This document shows, piece after piece, positions 48,081-57,887 of a stretch of 64,000 bases of DNA. The notes beneath the pieces were generated by a model. It worked only from the letters and a program-made list of their open reading frames with translations. It was not told the DNA's origin and ran no database searches. The DNA comes from Anabaena sp. FACHB-1237. GTDB lineage: Bacteria; Cyanobacteriota; Cyanobacteriia; Cyanobacteriales; Nostocaceae. The stretch's first letter is position 1, and each line of letters starts with the position of its first letter. A program made the translations under genes and the position numbers. Location: NCBI RefSeq assembly GCF_014696225.1, contig NZ_JACJPV010000019.1:18686-82685 (forward strand). The letters are read 5' to 3'.

Positions 48081-48476
48081 TCATAAATATCTGGCAATTA
48101 TCATACCTAATTGAATACTAGCTAGTCCTAAAATTGTACTTCCTAATAAATAGGTCATGGCTGAAAACAAAGCACCTTTTTGTAATAAACTAATGGTGTC
48201 TAAACCAAAGGTAGAAAAAGTGGTATAAGCTCCTAAAAATCCTGTGGAGATCATTAATTTAATTTCTGGAGAAATAATATTAATTTTTTGGGTAGCTAAT
48301 GTGGTAAAAAATCCCATTACTAAACAACCACTAATATTAATAAAAAATGTCCCATAAGGAAAATTCATACCAAGACGGTTAGCAAACCAAATTGTTAAGT
48401 AATAACGGGTTAATGCTCCAGCGATCGCTCCTAAACTAATAGCGATCGCTTGACGCAGATTCGGATCTTGTAACAT
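48081..48476 (-). CDS. crcB: Fluoride ion channel CrcB/Fluc
   Basis: 131 aa with four membrane helices and the CrcB signature ([40 protein letters not shown]). Exports fluoride to protect the cell. I see no fluoride riboswitch upstream, though it could be missed. Confidence 0.95.
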   Translation of the reverse strand: MLQDPNLRQAIAISLGAIAGALTRYYLTIWFANRLGMNFPYGTFFINISGCLVMGFFTTLATQKINIISPEIKLMISTGFLGAYTTFSTFGLDTISLLQKGALFSAMTYLLGSTILGLASIQLGMIIARYL

Positions 48477-48727
48477 ATTTATGATAGATGTAATTAGTAA
48501 ATTACGTTATTATCATTTTTATGGCATTTTTATGGCATTTTACAAGTTTTCATTAATTTCTGCTTTAGAATTGTCAATTACTGAACTAAACTAGTATAAA
48601 ATATAACATACTCTTAACCATTAATTGATAGCTGATAGCTGATAGCTGACGGCTAACGACTATTTTACGCTACTATAGAAAAGCCAGAGTTGCGGAAACT
48701 CGGTTTTCATCAAATTAAGGTTTGCAG

Positions 48728-50206
48728 ATGTTGACTTCCTCAGAAACTCCTATAATTGCAGCCGTAGTGCTGATAGCCTTTGGAATTTTAGGTTGGGGCT
48801 TTTATCGCGCCAAACCTTTTGGTAAACTAGGAATCCTAGCCTGGTTACAGTCTGTTGTACTCATGACTCCCTGGTTATTATTCTTTGGACTATTTGCCGC
48901 CGGTATTTATCTCAATATCGCTGCTGTATTGTTATTACTAGTTATTTCCGTAGGTTTATACATCTTCGTAGGCAAACAATTACGCGATGCTGGACAAGAT
49001 GCTATCCTCAAAGAACGCGCTACAGAAAGACTAGCGATCGCAGCTAATAACCCAGAAAATACTCCAGTAGTCACAGAAATTAAGTTAGAACCCACTCCCA
49101 TACCACCAGAAGATTTAACTCTGATTAAGGGTATGTTTGGTATTGATACCTTTTTTGTTACAGAAACTATTCCTTATCAAGAAGGTGTCGTTTTTCGTGG
49201 CAATTTGCGCGGAGAACCTGAAAAAGTTCATCATCGTCTCACTCAGTGTTTACAAGATCGCTTAAGTGATAAATATCGCTTATTTTTGGTAGATAACACG
49301 GATGGTAAACCTGTATTTATTGTCTTACCTAGTCGTACTGATCCCATCAAAGCCCAGTTACCACAAAAGCTATTTGCTATAATTTTGCTAATTGCAACTA
49401 TTGCCACTAGTTTGGAAACAGGCGGTTTATTGCGAAATTTTGACCTGTTACAACATCCTGAAAGATGGGTAGAAACCTTGCCTGTGGTTTTAGGTTTATC
49501 CGCAATTCTCATCTCCCATGAAATTGGCCATTGGTTGTTAGCACGTCGTCATAATGTCCGGTTAAGTTGGCCATTTTTCTTGCCCGCTGTACAAATTGGT
49601 TCTTTTGGTGCAATTACAAGGTTTGAATCACTTTTACCTAATCGTAGGGCATTATTTGATATCTCCTTAGCAGGTCCTGCTTTTGGTGGTATTACGGCAT
49701 TAGCACTGTTAATAACAGGGTTATTGCTATCCAATTCTGACAGTTTATTTAGTTTACCAAATCAGTTTTTTCAAGGTTCAATTTTGGTAGGAAGTTTAGC
49801 TAGAATAATTCTTGGTTCTGCTTTACAGTCTCCCGTTGTCAATATTCATCCTTTAGTAATTATTGGTTGGTTGGGTTTAGTTATTACGGCTTTAAATTTA
49901 ATGCCTGCTGGCCAACTGGATGGAGGACGCATTGTCCAGGCTATTTATGGGCGGAAAACGGCTGGTAGAACAACTTTCGCCACTTTAATTTTATTGGCTA
50001 TAGTCTCTTTAGGTAATCCTTTAGCCATGTATTGGGCAATTGTCATTGTTCTGTTACAGCGTGATTTAGAACGTCCAAGTTTAAATGAAATCACTGAACC
50101 TGATGACGCTAGGGCAGCTTTAGGGCTGTTGGCCTTGTTTTTGATGGTTGCAACCCTTTTACCACTTTCTCCAGCCTTGGCAGGGCGTTTAGGCATTGGT
50201 AGCTAG
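48728..50206 (+). CDS. Site-2-protease family (M50) membrane metalloprotease
   Basis: 492 aa. Several membrane helices; the zinc site is HEIGHW (in LISHEIGHWLLARRHN) with the third ligand in LMPAGQLDGGRI, the M50 pattern NxxPxxxxDGG. The N-terminus has two helices and a soluble section (about 120-215). Its family is chloroplast-EGY-like in many cyanobacteria. It cleaves membrane proteins in the bilayer. The ATG at 48728 replaces a TTG two codons upstream. It is convergent with the kinase/PP2C cluster. Confidence 0.9.
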   Translation: MLTSSETPIIAAVVLIAFGILGWGFYRAKPFGKLGILAWLQSVVLMTPWLLFFGLFAAGIYLNIAAVLLLLVISVGLYIFVGKQLRDAGQDAILKERATERLAIAANNPENTPVVTEIKLEPTPIPPEDLTLIKGMFGIDTFFVTETIPYQEGVVFRGNLRGEPEKVHHRLTQCLQDRLSDKYRLFLVDNTDGKPVFIVLPSRTDPIKAQLPQKLFAIILLIATIATSLETGGLLRNFDLLQHPERWVETLPVVLGLSAILISHEIGHWLLARRHNVRLSWPFFLPAVQIGSFGAITRFESLLPNRRALFDISLAGPAFGGITALALLITGLLLSNSDSLFSLPNQFFQGSILVGSLARIILGSALQSPVVNIHPLVIIGWLGLVITALNLMPAGQLDGGRIVQAIYGRKTAGRTTFATLILLAIVSLGNPLAMYWAIVIVLLQRDLERPSLNEITEPDDARAALGLLALFLMVATLLPLSPALAGRLGIGS

Positions 50207-50220
50207 GTTTTTATAATCGT

Positions 50221-50390
50221 AGTGCGGGCATCTTGCCTGCCAATAGTACAATCGTAGTGCGGGCATCTTGCCTGCCAATAATATCATCGTAGTGCGGGCA
50301 TCCTGCCTGCCAATAGTACAATCGTAGTGCGGGCATCCTGCCTGCCAATAATATCATCGTAGTGCGGGCATCCTGCCTGCCAATAGTCTT
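50221..50390. repeat. Five tandem 35-base palindromic repeats
   Basis: AGTGCGGGCATCTTGCCTGC and about 15 further bases repeat at 50221, 50256, 50291, 50326 and 50361. Copies alternate between two spacer types, so the larger unit is 70 bases. Each unit contains a hairpin (GCGGGCAT/ATGCCCGC type). Lies just after the M50 protease stop, between convergent genes. Confidence 0.9.
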
Positions 50391-50476
50391 TTAGTGATAG
50401 ATAGCCCTTTCCTCTTGCCTGTTGCCTCTTACCTGCCCACACGAAAAGACTTTTTGGTGCAAACCCTAATTATCAT

Positions 50477-51697
50477 TTAGATAGAAGCAGACTTTAAAGC
50501 CTTACTTAACTCTTGAGCAGATTGATAGCGATCCCTGGGTAAAGGTTCAGTTACACATTCTATCACCTGTCGTAACCCAGGAGTCACAGTAGGAATACTT
50601 CTGACATCAAACTTAAACACTCTCCCCTTTTGACGATAATATTTAAACGGATTCTGTCCTGTCAATAGAAAAATTAAAGTAGGTCCAATAGCATATAAAT
50701 CCGATTGAGTCACAGGTTGTCCTCTTTCTTGCTCAGGAGCGCAATAGCCTTCCGCACCAATGCGCGTACCTGGGGCAGTACCCGTTTCCTTGACAGCACC
50801 AAAGTCTAAAATCACAATCCTATTATTAGCACTTTTCACCATTAAATTAGCAGGTTTTATATCACGATGAATTAAAGGCGGATCTTGACTATGCAGATAA
50901 CTTAAAATATCACAAGTTTGTACCATCCAAGCGATCGCTTGTTCAGGAGTTACCGGACCTTGCATGAAAACCCGCTTTTCTAAATCCTGTCCATGTACCA
51001 ACTCCATCGCTAAATATTTTTTCCCATCCTCTACAAAAAAATCATAATATTTAGGAATACCTGAATGTTCTAAAGACTTTAAAGTATATGCCTCCCGTTC
51101 AAATAACTCCTGAGCTTTAGGAATATTTATCATATCTGCATTCATTTCTTTTAACACCAGTAATTGTGGTATACCACTGATTACACCAACTTTATCCCAA
51201 GCTAAATAAGTTGTTCCCATTCCTCCCTGGCCTAAAGTCCGTAATACTTGATAATATCTAATAGTCTTTTGTACAACTATTGCTTGTCCACACTTAACAC
51301 AAAACAAATTATCAGGAGAATTACCTTCATGACTACAACTAGAATTACTATTATTAATTACAGGATTATTGCTACAAATCTTCTCCAATTGCAATTGAAT
51401 TATTGGACCACCTTGGGCTAATTGCAATATTGAATTATGATTTAATCTAGTAGGTTTAGTCAACAAATTATTATTGACAAAAGTTCCGTTAGTACCTTTA
51501 CTTATTACCTCCCAAACTTCTCCATTAACATCACTATTTACTAATCTCAATTCTAAATGATATCGAGATACTAACGCATCAGCCAAAACCACATCATTGT
51601 CCACTGCACGACCAATCCGAATTACAGTAGAATTAGAAAAACGCCACTGCTGGGGAGGAGTTTTAAGTTGTGTTTCTAGTAGCGTTATAGTAATCAC
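50477..51697 (-). CDS. FHA-zinc ribbon-Ser/Thr kinase fusion
   Basis: 406 aa from GTG 51697 (GTAGGAT upstream); a TTG at 51727 gives 10 extra poor residues. An FHA domain at about 15-100 (VIRIGRAVDNDVVLAD, LVSRYHLEL, GTNGTFVNN) is followed by a zinc ribbon (C and CVKCG) and a Hanks kinase (LGQGGMGTTYLAWD, LVLKEM, LIHRDIKPANLM, DFGAVKE). No membrane helix. It lies about 155 bases after the PP2C gene, so a phosphatase/kinase pair. Confidence 0.92.
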   Translation of the reverse strand: MITITLLETQLKTPPQQWRFSNSTVIRIGRAVDNDVVLADALVSRYHLELRLVNSDVNGEVWEVISKGTNGTFVNNNLLTKPTRLNHNSILQLAQGGPIIQLQLEKICSNNPVINNSNSSCSHEGNSPDNLFCVKCGQAIVVQKTIRYYQVLRTLGQGGMGTTYLAWDKVGVISGIPQLLVLKEMNADMINIPKAQELFEREAYTLKSLEHSGIPKYYDFFVEDGKKYLAMELVHGQDLEKRVFMQGPVTPEQAIAWMVQTCDILSYLHSQDPPLIHRDIKPANLMVKSANNRIVILDFGAVKETGTAPGTRIGAEGYCAPEQERGQPVTQSDLYAIGPTLIFLLTGQNPFKYYRQKGRVFKFDVRSIPTVTPGLRQVIECVTEPLPRDRYQSAQELSKALKSASI

Positions 51698-51854
51698 AAT
51701 ACATCCTACAAACTTAATAACAAACAACAGAAAGCAAACACTGAAAATTTAAACTTGTAGCATCTTATACACAAATTCAGATCAATACTAAACAGTAGTT
51801 ATACTATTCTTAGCTAAGTATTTTGTATTTTCATCCGATGTAATATGCTTTAAC

Positions 51855-53738
51855 TTACATCAAAGATTGGGTATTTGGTCGAACTTTTACCCGAACAAGA
51901 ATAGCTGTAATATTATCATGACCATTATGTTCATTAGCCAATTCTATTAAATTTTGTACACCTTTTGCCAAAGAAGTACCAGAATCTAATAAACGTTGAA
52001 GATGTTCTTCCCAAATTATCTCCACAAAATCATTATCAGATAAACCATCCGATGCCAATAGAAATAACATACTTTCAGTAATATCAACAAAATCTATATC
52101 TGGATAGATATAATTTTGATGACGTGGACCCAATGCTTGAGTCAGTTGGTAAGCATCGGGACGACCATAAGCTATACTTGGTTCCACCCCCTTAGCAATT
52201 TCTCTTTGTCCTACTTCATGATCTATAGTAAGTTGTTCTAGTCCTCGTTCACTAGTAATACTATAGAGACGACTATCGCCAACATGGGCAATAGCAGCTT
52301 GATTATCCTGAAGTAATAACATCACTAAAGTAGTACCCATTCTAGCAATACCAGAACGAGATTGATCTTGATTGAAATCATAAATGGCTTGATTAGCTAA
52401 ATATACTGCTTCTTTAATAGTTTCTGCACTAGGTAACGTGCCATCTTGCCAGCACTCTTCAAAGAATCCACGAATAGTTTTAACAGCTAACTCACTCGCT
52501 ACTTCCCCACCAGCATGACCACCCATACCATCACAAATAATATATAAGCCTCTTGCTTTTATTTGATGATTATTGGGTAATTCTATTTCGTGAATTTTAC
52601 TGTCAATGGCAAAGTAATCTTCATTATGATCTCGCTGTTTCCCTACATCAGTGCACCCACTATACTCTAAACTACTTAACTGCATAGGTAACACCATCAT
52701 AAGTGCATCCTCTTGTTTATTGATCATATCTTCATTTTCTTCCATGTCTTCGACTTGCTGATTATCGAGTACAGTAGGTGCTGATTGTATTTCAGTAAAA
52801 ACTTGTTCCTCAGACGTTGATATGGATGCTAATATTGATTCTAAACGCGATCGCAACTCACTCCATTCCTCCATTTTACCATTTTCTATGTCTTCCAACA
52901 TCTGCACAATTAAACCAAATTGTGTCCTTTGTGATTCTCTGAATAAATTACGCCATAACCTACCTAAACTTTTAATATTTACACCAATACCCACATCCTG
53001 CTGACTTTTATCCCTATCCTCTAAATATAATCTTTCTAAAGTTAGTTTTTGATCCTCATCTAATCGTAGATTAGATAAACTTAGCAAACTTTGACAGCAA
53101 TTTTTCTGCTCTAATAATTGCCACAGTTGGATCATTTCTGAGAACCAGTGTAAAATCTGGAATATGCTAGTTTCCTCTTTTTGCCATACATCCAGTAGTA
53201 AAGGATCACATGAGCGATCGCCCAATATTAGTACATCACTACTATCATCCTGCCAAGCATCATGCAGATGTGGCATTCCCTGATATCCATGAGCAGATAA
53301 GTCTAAATATATTCTAGCTACATCCGGTATTTTACTGATAATTTGACAAGATTTGTGTTTACTAATGACCTCTAATGGTGATAATTGGTAAGGTTGACAG
53401 TCTAAAACCTTAACTTTAATCTCCTGTTGATCAAAACATAAAGGGTATAAAACTTTATAACGATTTTGGCTATCTAAATATTCATTATATTCATTATTTT
53501 GCTGCTTTTGATCACTAGTATTTACTACAGTGTCTAATTTGTCATTTATTCTTCTTTGAGTGATAATTGCCCAGAAAACCCGACCACATTCCTTACCACA
53601 TTCTTGACACTTTTGTTGATCTAAAGCTACTTTAGCGTAGCAATTATTACAAACAATCTCCATTAAGGATGTACCACAAGTTTGACAAAACTTATTATGA
53701 TTGGGGTTTTCAGACTTACACTGAGGACAAATCAACAT
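51855..53738 (-). CDS. Zinc-ribbon PP2C protein phosphatase
   Basis: 627 aa. Two zinc ribbons at the start (CPQCKSE and CQTCG; then CNNC, CQECGK). Residues about 60-320 have no confident domain, possibly a degenerate kinase-like region as in the other PP2C protein. A complete PP2C domain occupies about 365-620: DHNEDYFA, ICDGMGGHAGGE, AHVGDSRLYS, LLASDGLSDN, HDNITAILV. Cytoplasmic. It is upstream of the FHA/kinase gene and likely the eraser of its phosphorylation. Confidence 0.9.
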   Translation of the reverse strand: MLICPQCKSENPNHNKFCQTCGTSLMEIVCNNCYAKVALDQQKCQECGKECGRVFWAIITQRRINDKLDTVVNTSDQKQQNNEYNEYLDSQNRYKVLYPLCFDQQEIKVKVLDCQPYQLSPLEVISKHKSCQIISKIPDVARIYLDLSAHGYQGMPHLHDAWQDDSSDVLILGDRSCDPLLLDVWQKEETSIFQILHWFSEMIQLWQLLEQKNCCQSLLSLSNLRLDEDQKLTLERLYLEDRDKSQQDVGIGVNIKSLGRLWRNLFRESQRTQFGLIVQMLEDIENGKMEEWSELRSRLESILASISTSEEQVFTEIQSAPTVLDNQQVEDMEENEDMINKQEDALMMVLPMQLSSLEYSGCTDVGKQRDHNEDYFAIDSKIHEIELPNNHQIKARGLYIICDGMGGHAGGEVASELAVKTIRGFFEECWQDGTLPSAETIKEAVYLANQAIYDFNQDQSRSGIARMGTTLVMLLLQDNQAAIAHVGDSRLYSITSERGLEQLTIDHEVGQREIAKGVEPSIAYGRPDAYQLTQALGPRHQNYIYPDIDFVDITESMLFLLASDGLSDNDFVEIIWEEHLQRLLDSGTSLAKGVQNLIELANEHNGHDNITAILVRVKVRPNTQSLM

Positions 53739-53858
53739 AGTGGCATTTCCTTAATTCTGATATTGATTTTAAAAGGTTTTAGTAGAGGTTTAGTGCTGCT
53801 CAACCCCCACAGGCAGTCAAGATCACAGAGAATTATATTTTAGAGAATTATATTTTAC

Positions 53859-53906
53859 CCAATCACCAATCACCAATCACCAATCACCAATCACCAATCA
53901 CCAATT
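53859..53906. repeat. Seven-base tandem repeats
   Basis: CCAATCA repeated six times and ending in CCAATTA next to the pseudouridine synthase stop. Simple sequence, common in filamentous cyanobacterial intergenic DNA. Confidence 0.85.
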
Positions 53907-54483
53907 ACCGTTTTAATTGTGCCAATTCCGCACCATCTAAATCTCGCCATTGTCCTAGTTCTAAACCATGTAATTGAATAGTGGCAATACTGACACGAAT
54001 TAATCGTAAAGTAGGAAAACCTACAGCAGCCGTCATGCGACGTACTTGGCGGTTTTTCCCCTCAGTGAGTGTAATTTCTAACCAAGCAGTGGGTACAGAC
54101 TTACGGAAACGGATAGGGGGTGAGCGATCGCACACCACAGGATCATTTAATAATAATTTGACATCAGCAGGACGAGTAACATAATCTTGAATTTTCACAC
54201 CAGATTGTAACTTATAAATAGACTCCGGATCAGGAACACGCTCAACCTGTACCCAGTAAGTACGTTTATGAGCAAAACGCGGATCACAAAGACGATGTTG
54301 CAACTTACCATCACTAGTTAATAATAATAAACCCTCACTATCCCAATCCAACCGCCCCACAGGATAGACATTAGGAACATCTATAAATTCCTTGAGAGTC
54401 CGATGTTCAGAAAATTCCTGAGTGAATTGACTTAACACCCCATAAGGTTTATGTAAAATAATATATCTATGGTTATTAATCAT
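53905..54483 (-). CDS. RsuA/RluE-type rRNA pseudouridine synthase
   Basis: 192 aa. It has the catalytic [17 protein letters not shown] motif with the Asp nucleophile, and the [19 protein letters not shown] closing motif. The family isomerises a uridine of 16S or 23S rRNA. There is no N-terminal S4 domain, which matches RluE/RluE-like short enzymes. The exact target base is not shown by sequence alone. Confidence 0.9.
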   Translation of the reverse strand: MINNHRYIILHKPYGVLSQFTQEFSEHRTLKEFIDVPNVYPVGRLDWDSEGLLLLTSDGKLQHRLCDPRFAHKRTYWVQVERVPDPESIYKLQSGVKIQDYVTRPADVKLLLNDPVVCDRSPPIRFRKSVPTAWLEITLTEGKNRQVRRMTAAVGFPTLRLIRVSIATIQLHGLELGQWRDLDGAELAQLKR

Positions 54484-54587
54484 AAGTTAATAATTGATCA
54501 TTAATAATTGACAATTGTTAATTAATCCATCATCACTCTAACTTATTTCCTGTTCCCCATTCCCTGATCTCTGTCACCTCAACTATT

Positions 54588-55445
54588 ATGAAAATTACTA
54601 AAATGCAAAGGCGCTCATTTTTATTTTTAGGAGCAGCAAGCCTAGTAAAAACATTAACCATGGCCTTACCCAGTCAAGCGGAACCACTACAAATTACCAG
54701 AGGGCAAATTAACAGCATTCCCTTTTATAGAACCATAATTGATCTTACAGATCCAGATACATATATCACCATAGGATTAGCCAACAACGCCGAATTTGCC
54801 AATACCATTCAAAAAACCAATGGAGACGAAGCATTTGACAACCTAGTTACCCGTTATCCAGCCACAATAGTAGCTAATGGTACATTTTTCGCCAAAAACC
54901 CGCAAAAAACCGTCATGGGTAACATGGTAGCACAGGGTAAATTTCTCAAATACAGTTATTGGGAGAACTTTGGCACAACCTTAGGGTTAAAAACAGGGAA
55001 TAAACCAGAAATGATCACTGCCAGAGTACAAGGCCAACCAAAATGGCATGAACACTGGTTTTCCATTACCTGTGGACCAAGACTATTAAGACAAGGAGAA
55101 ATTTGGCTTAACCCTAAAATAGAAGGTTTTAAAGATCCTCATGTATTAGGCATCGCTGCCCGTACAGCGATCGGCTTTACAAAAGATGGCACAAAACTGA
55201 TACTAGTCAACTTTGAAATTAATCTTTCTTTACAACAAGAAGCAGAAGCGATGAAAGCACTAGGTTGTTATGAAGCCATGAACCTTGACGGAGGAGCATC
55301 CAGAGCCTTAGCAGCTAACGGTAAAATTATCGTACCTGCCGGTAGAGCTTTAACCAACGTCATAGTAATTTATGATAGTCAAAACCCTGCTCCTCAAGAG
55401 TTAACCCAAGCCTGGGAGAAATTTCAGAAAACGGGCAAAATATAA
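54588..55445 (+). CDS. Tat-exported NAGPA-like phosphodiester glycosidase
   Basis: 285 aa. N-terminus MQRRSFLFLGAASLV is a twin-arginine-type export signal. The rest matches the NAGPA/phosphodiester glycosidase (DUF2233) fold: IVANGTFFAKNPQKTVMGN, TAIGFTKDGTKLILVNF, ALGCYEAMNLDGGASRALA. The GG(A/S) segment is the family hallmark. Probable periplasmic glycosidase acting on sugar-phosphate linkages. Substrate unknown. Next to dnaK but unrelated. Confidence 0.85.
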   Translation: MKITKMQRRSFLFLGAASLVKTLTMALPSQAEPLQITRGQINSIPFYRTIIDLTDPDTYITIGLANNAEFANTIQKTNGDEAFDNLVTRYPATIVANGTFFAKNPQKTVMGNMVAQGKFLKYSYWENFGTTLGLKTGNKPEMITARVQGQPKWHEHWFSITCGPRLLRQGEIWLNPKIEGFKDPHVLGIAARTAIGFTKDGTKLILVNFEINLSLQQEAEAMKALGCYEAMNLDGGASRALAANGKIIVPAGRALTNVIVIYDSQNPAPQELTQAWEKFQKTGKI

Positions 55446-55760
55446 GTTGGTGATAGGTGACTGGTGACTGGTGACTAGTAAAATAATCTCCCAACTCCCG
55501 ACTCCCGACTCCCGACGGCAAATACGACTATAAATTTACGGTTCACACCAATTCCTGAAAGTATTAATTCTCATACATTAGTCAGAGTAAAAGCAAATCA
55601 ATCCATGAATCCAATAAAAATATTTATAAAATTGACCGTTCCATTAACGGTTCGGTAAACCACCCTCATGGAATGGCTATCACTGAGCCTATATAAATTC
55701 AGAATGTACATCACAATTGACTTGTAAATTACTCGTAAAAATAAGGAGCTAAGAGCAAAA
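55446..55760. other. dnaK upstream region
   Basis: About 315 bases. Contains simple repeats (CTGGTGACTGGTGACTAG; ACTCCCGACTCCCGAC) and a small hairpin ACCGTTCCATTAACGGT near 55633-55649. No clear CIRCE operator was found. AAGGAG at 55743-55748 is the dnaK ribosome-binding site. Confidence 0.5.
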
Positions 55761-57659
55761 ATGGCAAAAGTAGTAGGTATTGACTTAGGAACAACTAACT
55801 CCTGTGTAGCAGTAATGGAAGGTGGAGAACCTACAGTTATTGCTAATGCCGAAGGTTTTAGAACCACACCATCAGTAGTAGCCTTTGCTAAAAATACTGG
55901 TGATACATTAGTGGGTCAAATCGCTAAACGTCAAGCGGTAATGAACCCTGAAAATACATTTTATTCTGTAAAACGTTTTATTGGTCGTCGTTTTGATGAA
56001 GTTACCAATGAAGCTACTGAAGTTTCTTATAAAGTTCTCAGCAGTGGCGGTAATGTCAAGTTAGACTCTCCTGGTGCTCATAAACAATTCGCACCAGAAG
56101 AAATTTCTGCTAAAGTTCTCCGCAAATTAGTCGAAGATGCTAGTAAATATTTGGGTGAAACTGTTACCCAAGCAGTTATTACCGTTCCTGCTTATTTTAA
56201 CGACTCCCAACGTCAAGCTACAAAAGACGCTGGTAAAATTGCTGGTATTGAAGTTTTACGCATTATTAACGAACCTACTGCCGCTTCTTTAGCCTACGGT
56301 TTTGATAAAAAGAGCAATGAAACCATCTTAGTATTTGACCTCGGTGGTGGTACATTCGACGTATCAGTATTAGAAGTAGGTGATGGAGTATTTGAAGTAT
56401 TATCCACATCTGGTGATACCCACCTTGGTGGTGACGACTTTGATAAGAAAATAGTTGATTATTTAGCCGCCCAATTTCAAAAACAGGAAGGAATTGACCT
56501 CCGCAAAGATAGACAAGCCTTACAACGTCTTACAGAAGCCGCAGAAAAAGCAAAAATTGAACTTTCCAGCGTCACTCAAACAGAAATTAACCTGCCATTT
56601 ATTACTGCTACCCAGGAAGGTCCAAAACATTTAGAGGCCACTCTCACCCGTGCTAAATTTGAAGAGATTTGTTCCGATTTAATTGATCGTTGCCGCATCC
56701 CTGTAGAAAATGCTCTTAGAGATGCCAAATTAGACAAAGATAAAATTGATGAAGTTGTCTTAGTTGGAGGTTCCACTCGTATTCCGGCAGTTCAGGACGT
56801 TGTTAAGCGTGTATTAGGTAAAGAACCTAACCAAAGTGTCAACCCTGATGAAGTAGTAGCTGTTGGTGCTGCCATTCAAGCCGGTGTACTTGCTGGTGAT
56901 GTTACTGGTATTTTATTGTTAGATGTAACACCATTATCTTTAGGTGTAGAAACCTTGGGTGGTGTCATGACCAAGATTATTCCTCGTAATACTACCATTC
57001 CTACCAAAAAATCTGAAGTATTCTCCACTGCGGTAGATGGCCAAACTAATGTAGAAATTCAAGTTCTCCAAGGGGAAAGAGAAATTGCTAACGATAACAA
57101 GAGTTTAGGAAATTTCCGTTTAGATGGTATTCCTCCTGCTCCTCGTGGTGTGCCTCAAATTGAAGTAACCTTTGATATAGATGCTAACGGTATTCTCAGT
57201 GTTACTGCTAAGGATAAGGGAACTGGTAAGGAACAGTCTATTAGTATTACAGGTGCTTCTACTTTAGATAAGAATGATGTAGAACGCATGGTAAGAGAAG
57301 CGGAACAAAATGCTTCTTCTGATAAAGAACGTCGTGAAAAAATTGAACGTAAGAACCAGGCTGACTCTTTAGCATATCAAGCAGAGAAGCAGTTAGAAGA
57401 ACTAGGTGATAAAGTTCCTGAAGCGGATAAGACTAAGGTTAAAGGCTTAGTGAAAGACTTGCGCGATGCTATAGCTAAGGAAGATGACGCTTTAATTCAG
57501 AAATTGACACCAGAACTACAACAAGCGTTATTTGCAGTGGGTAGCAATATCTATCAACAAGCTGGTGGTGATCCTGGTGCAGAAGCTCCTGGTAGTGGTT
57601 CTACTCCTCCATCTGGTGGTGATGATGTAATTGATGCTGACTTTACTGAAAGTAAGTAA
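55761..57659 (+). CDS. dnaK: Hsp70 chaperone DnaK
   Basis: 632 aa, full-length Hsp70. ATPase motifs [30 protein letters not shown] and [14 protein letters not shown], the linker and substrate-binding domain ([14 protein letters not shown]), a helical lid and an acidic end ([12 protein letters not shown]). The end resembles the major cyanobacterial DnaK2-type. Folds proteins with J-domain and GrpE partners. No grpE or dnaJ adjacent, as is common for this paralogue. Confidence 0.98.
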   Translation: MAKVVGIDLGTTNSCVAVMEGGEPTVIANAEGFRTTPSVVAFAKNTGDTLVGQIAKRQAVMNPENTFYSVKRFIGRRFDEVTNEATEVSYKVLSSGGNVKLDSPGAHKQFAPEEISAKVLRKLVEDASKYLGETVTQAVITVPAYFNDSQRQATKDAGKIAGIEVLRIINEPTAASLAYGFDKKSNETILVFDLGGGTFDVSVLEVGDGVFEVLSTSGDTHLGGDDFDKKIVDYLAAQFQKQEGIDLRKDRQALQRLTEAAEKAKIELSSVTQTEINLPFITATQEGPKHLEATLTRAKFEEICSDLIDRCRIPVENALRDAKLDKDKIDEVVLVGGSTRIPAVQDVVKRVLGKEPNQSVNPDEVVAVGAAIQAGVLAGDVTGILLLDVTPLSLGVETLGGVMTKIIPRNTTIPTKKSEVFSTAVDGQTNVEIQVLQGEREIANDNKSLGNFRLDGIPPAPRGVPQIEVTFDIDANGILSVTAKDKGTGKEQSISITGASTLDKNDVERMVREAEQNASSDKERREKIERKNQADSLAYQAEKQLEELGDKVPEADKTKVKGLVKDLRDAIAKEDDALIQKLTPELQQALFAVGSNIYQQAGGDPGAEAPGSGSTPPSGGDDVIDADFTESK

Positions 57660-57749
57660 GTATATTAGCAATCAGCTATCACTACTGTAGGGTGCGTCAG
57701 ATATTGCAAATCTACAGTCATCCAGCAACAGTTCAGATCCTGACTTTTC

Positions 57750-57782
57750 AGATCCCGGACTTCTTTAAGAAGTCCGGGATCT
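57750..57782. repeat. Dispersed palindromic hairpin repeat
   Basis: AGATCCCGGACTTCTT paired with its complement, a perfect copy between the dnaK 3' end and the convergent kinase gene. Member of the family at 8382 and elsewhere. Confidence 0.9.
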
Positions 57783-57887
57783 TGGTGTTATCCAATACAT
57801 CTTCTTCTGATAAATTTAGAGGAGATCGTAAAATCACTGAAAACCTCTTTACTCTTATCATAGCGACAATTTTTAACCCCAACCTAC

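Noticed and set aside
50221..50390. CRISPR-like array
   Set aside because: Units are palindromic, about 35 bases end to end, with only two repeated linker types and no unique spacers or cas genes.
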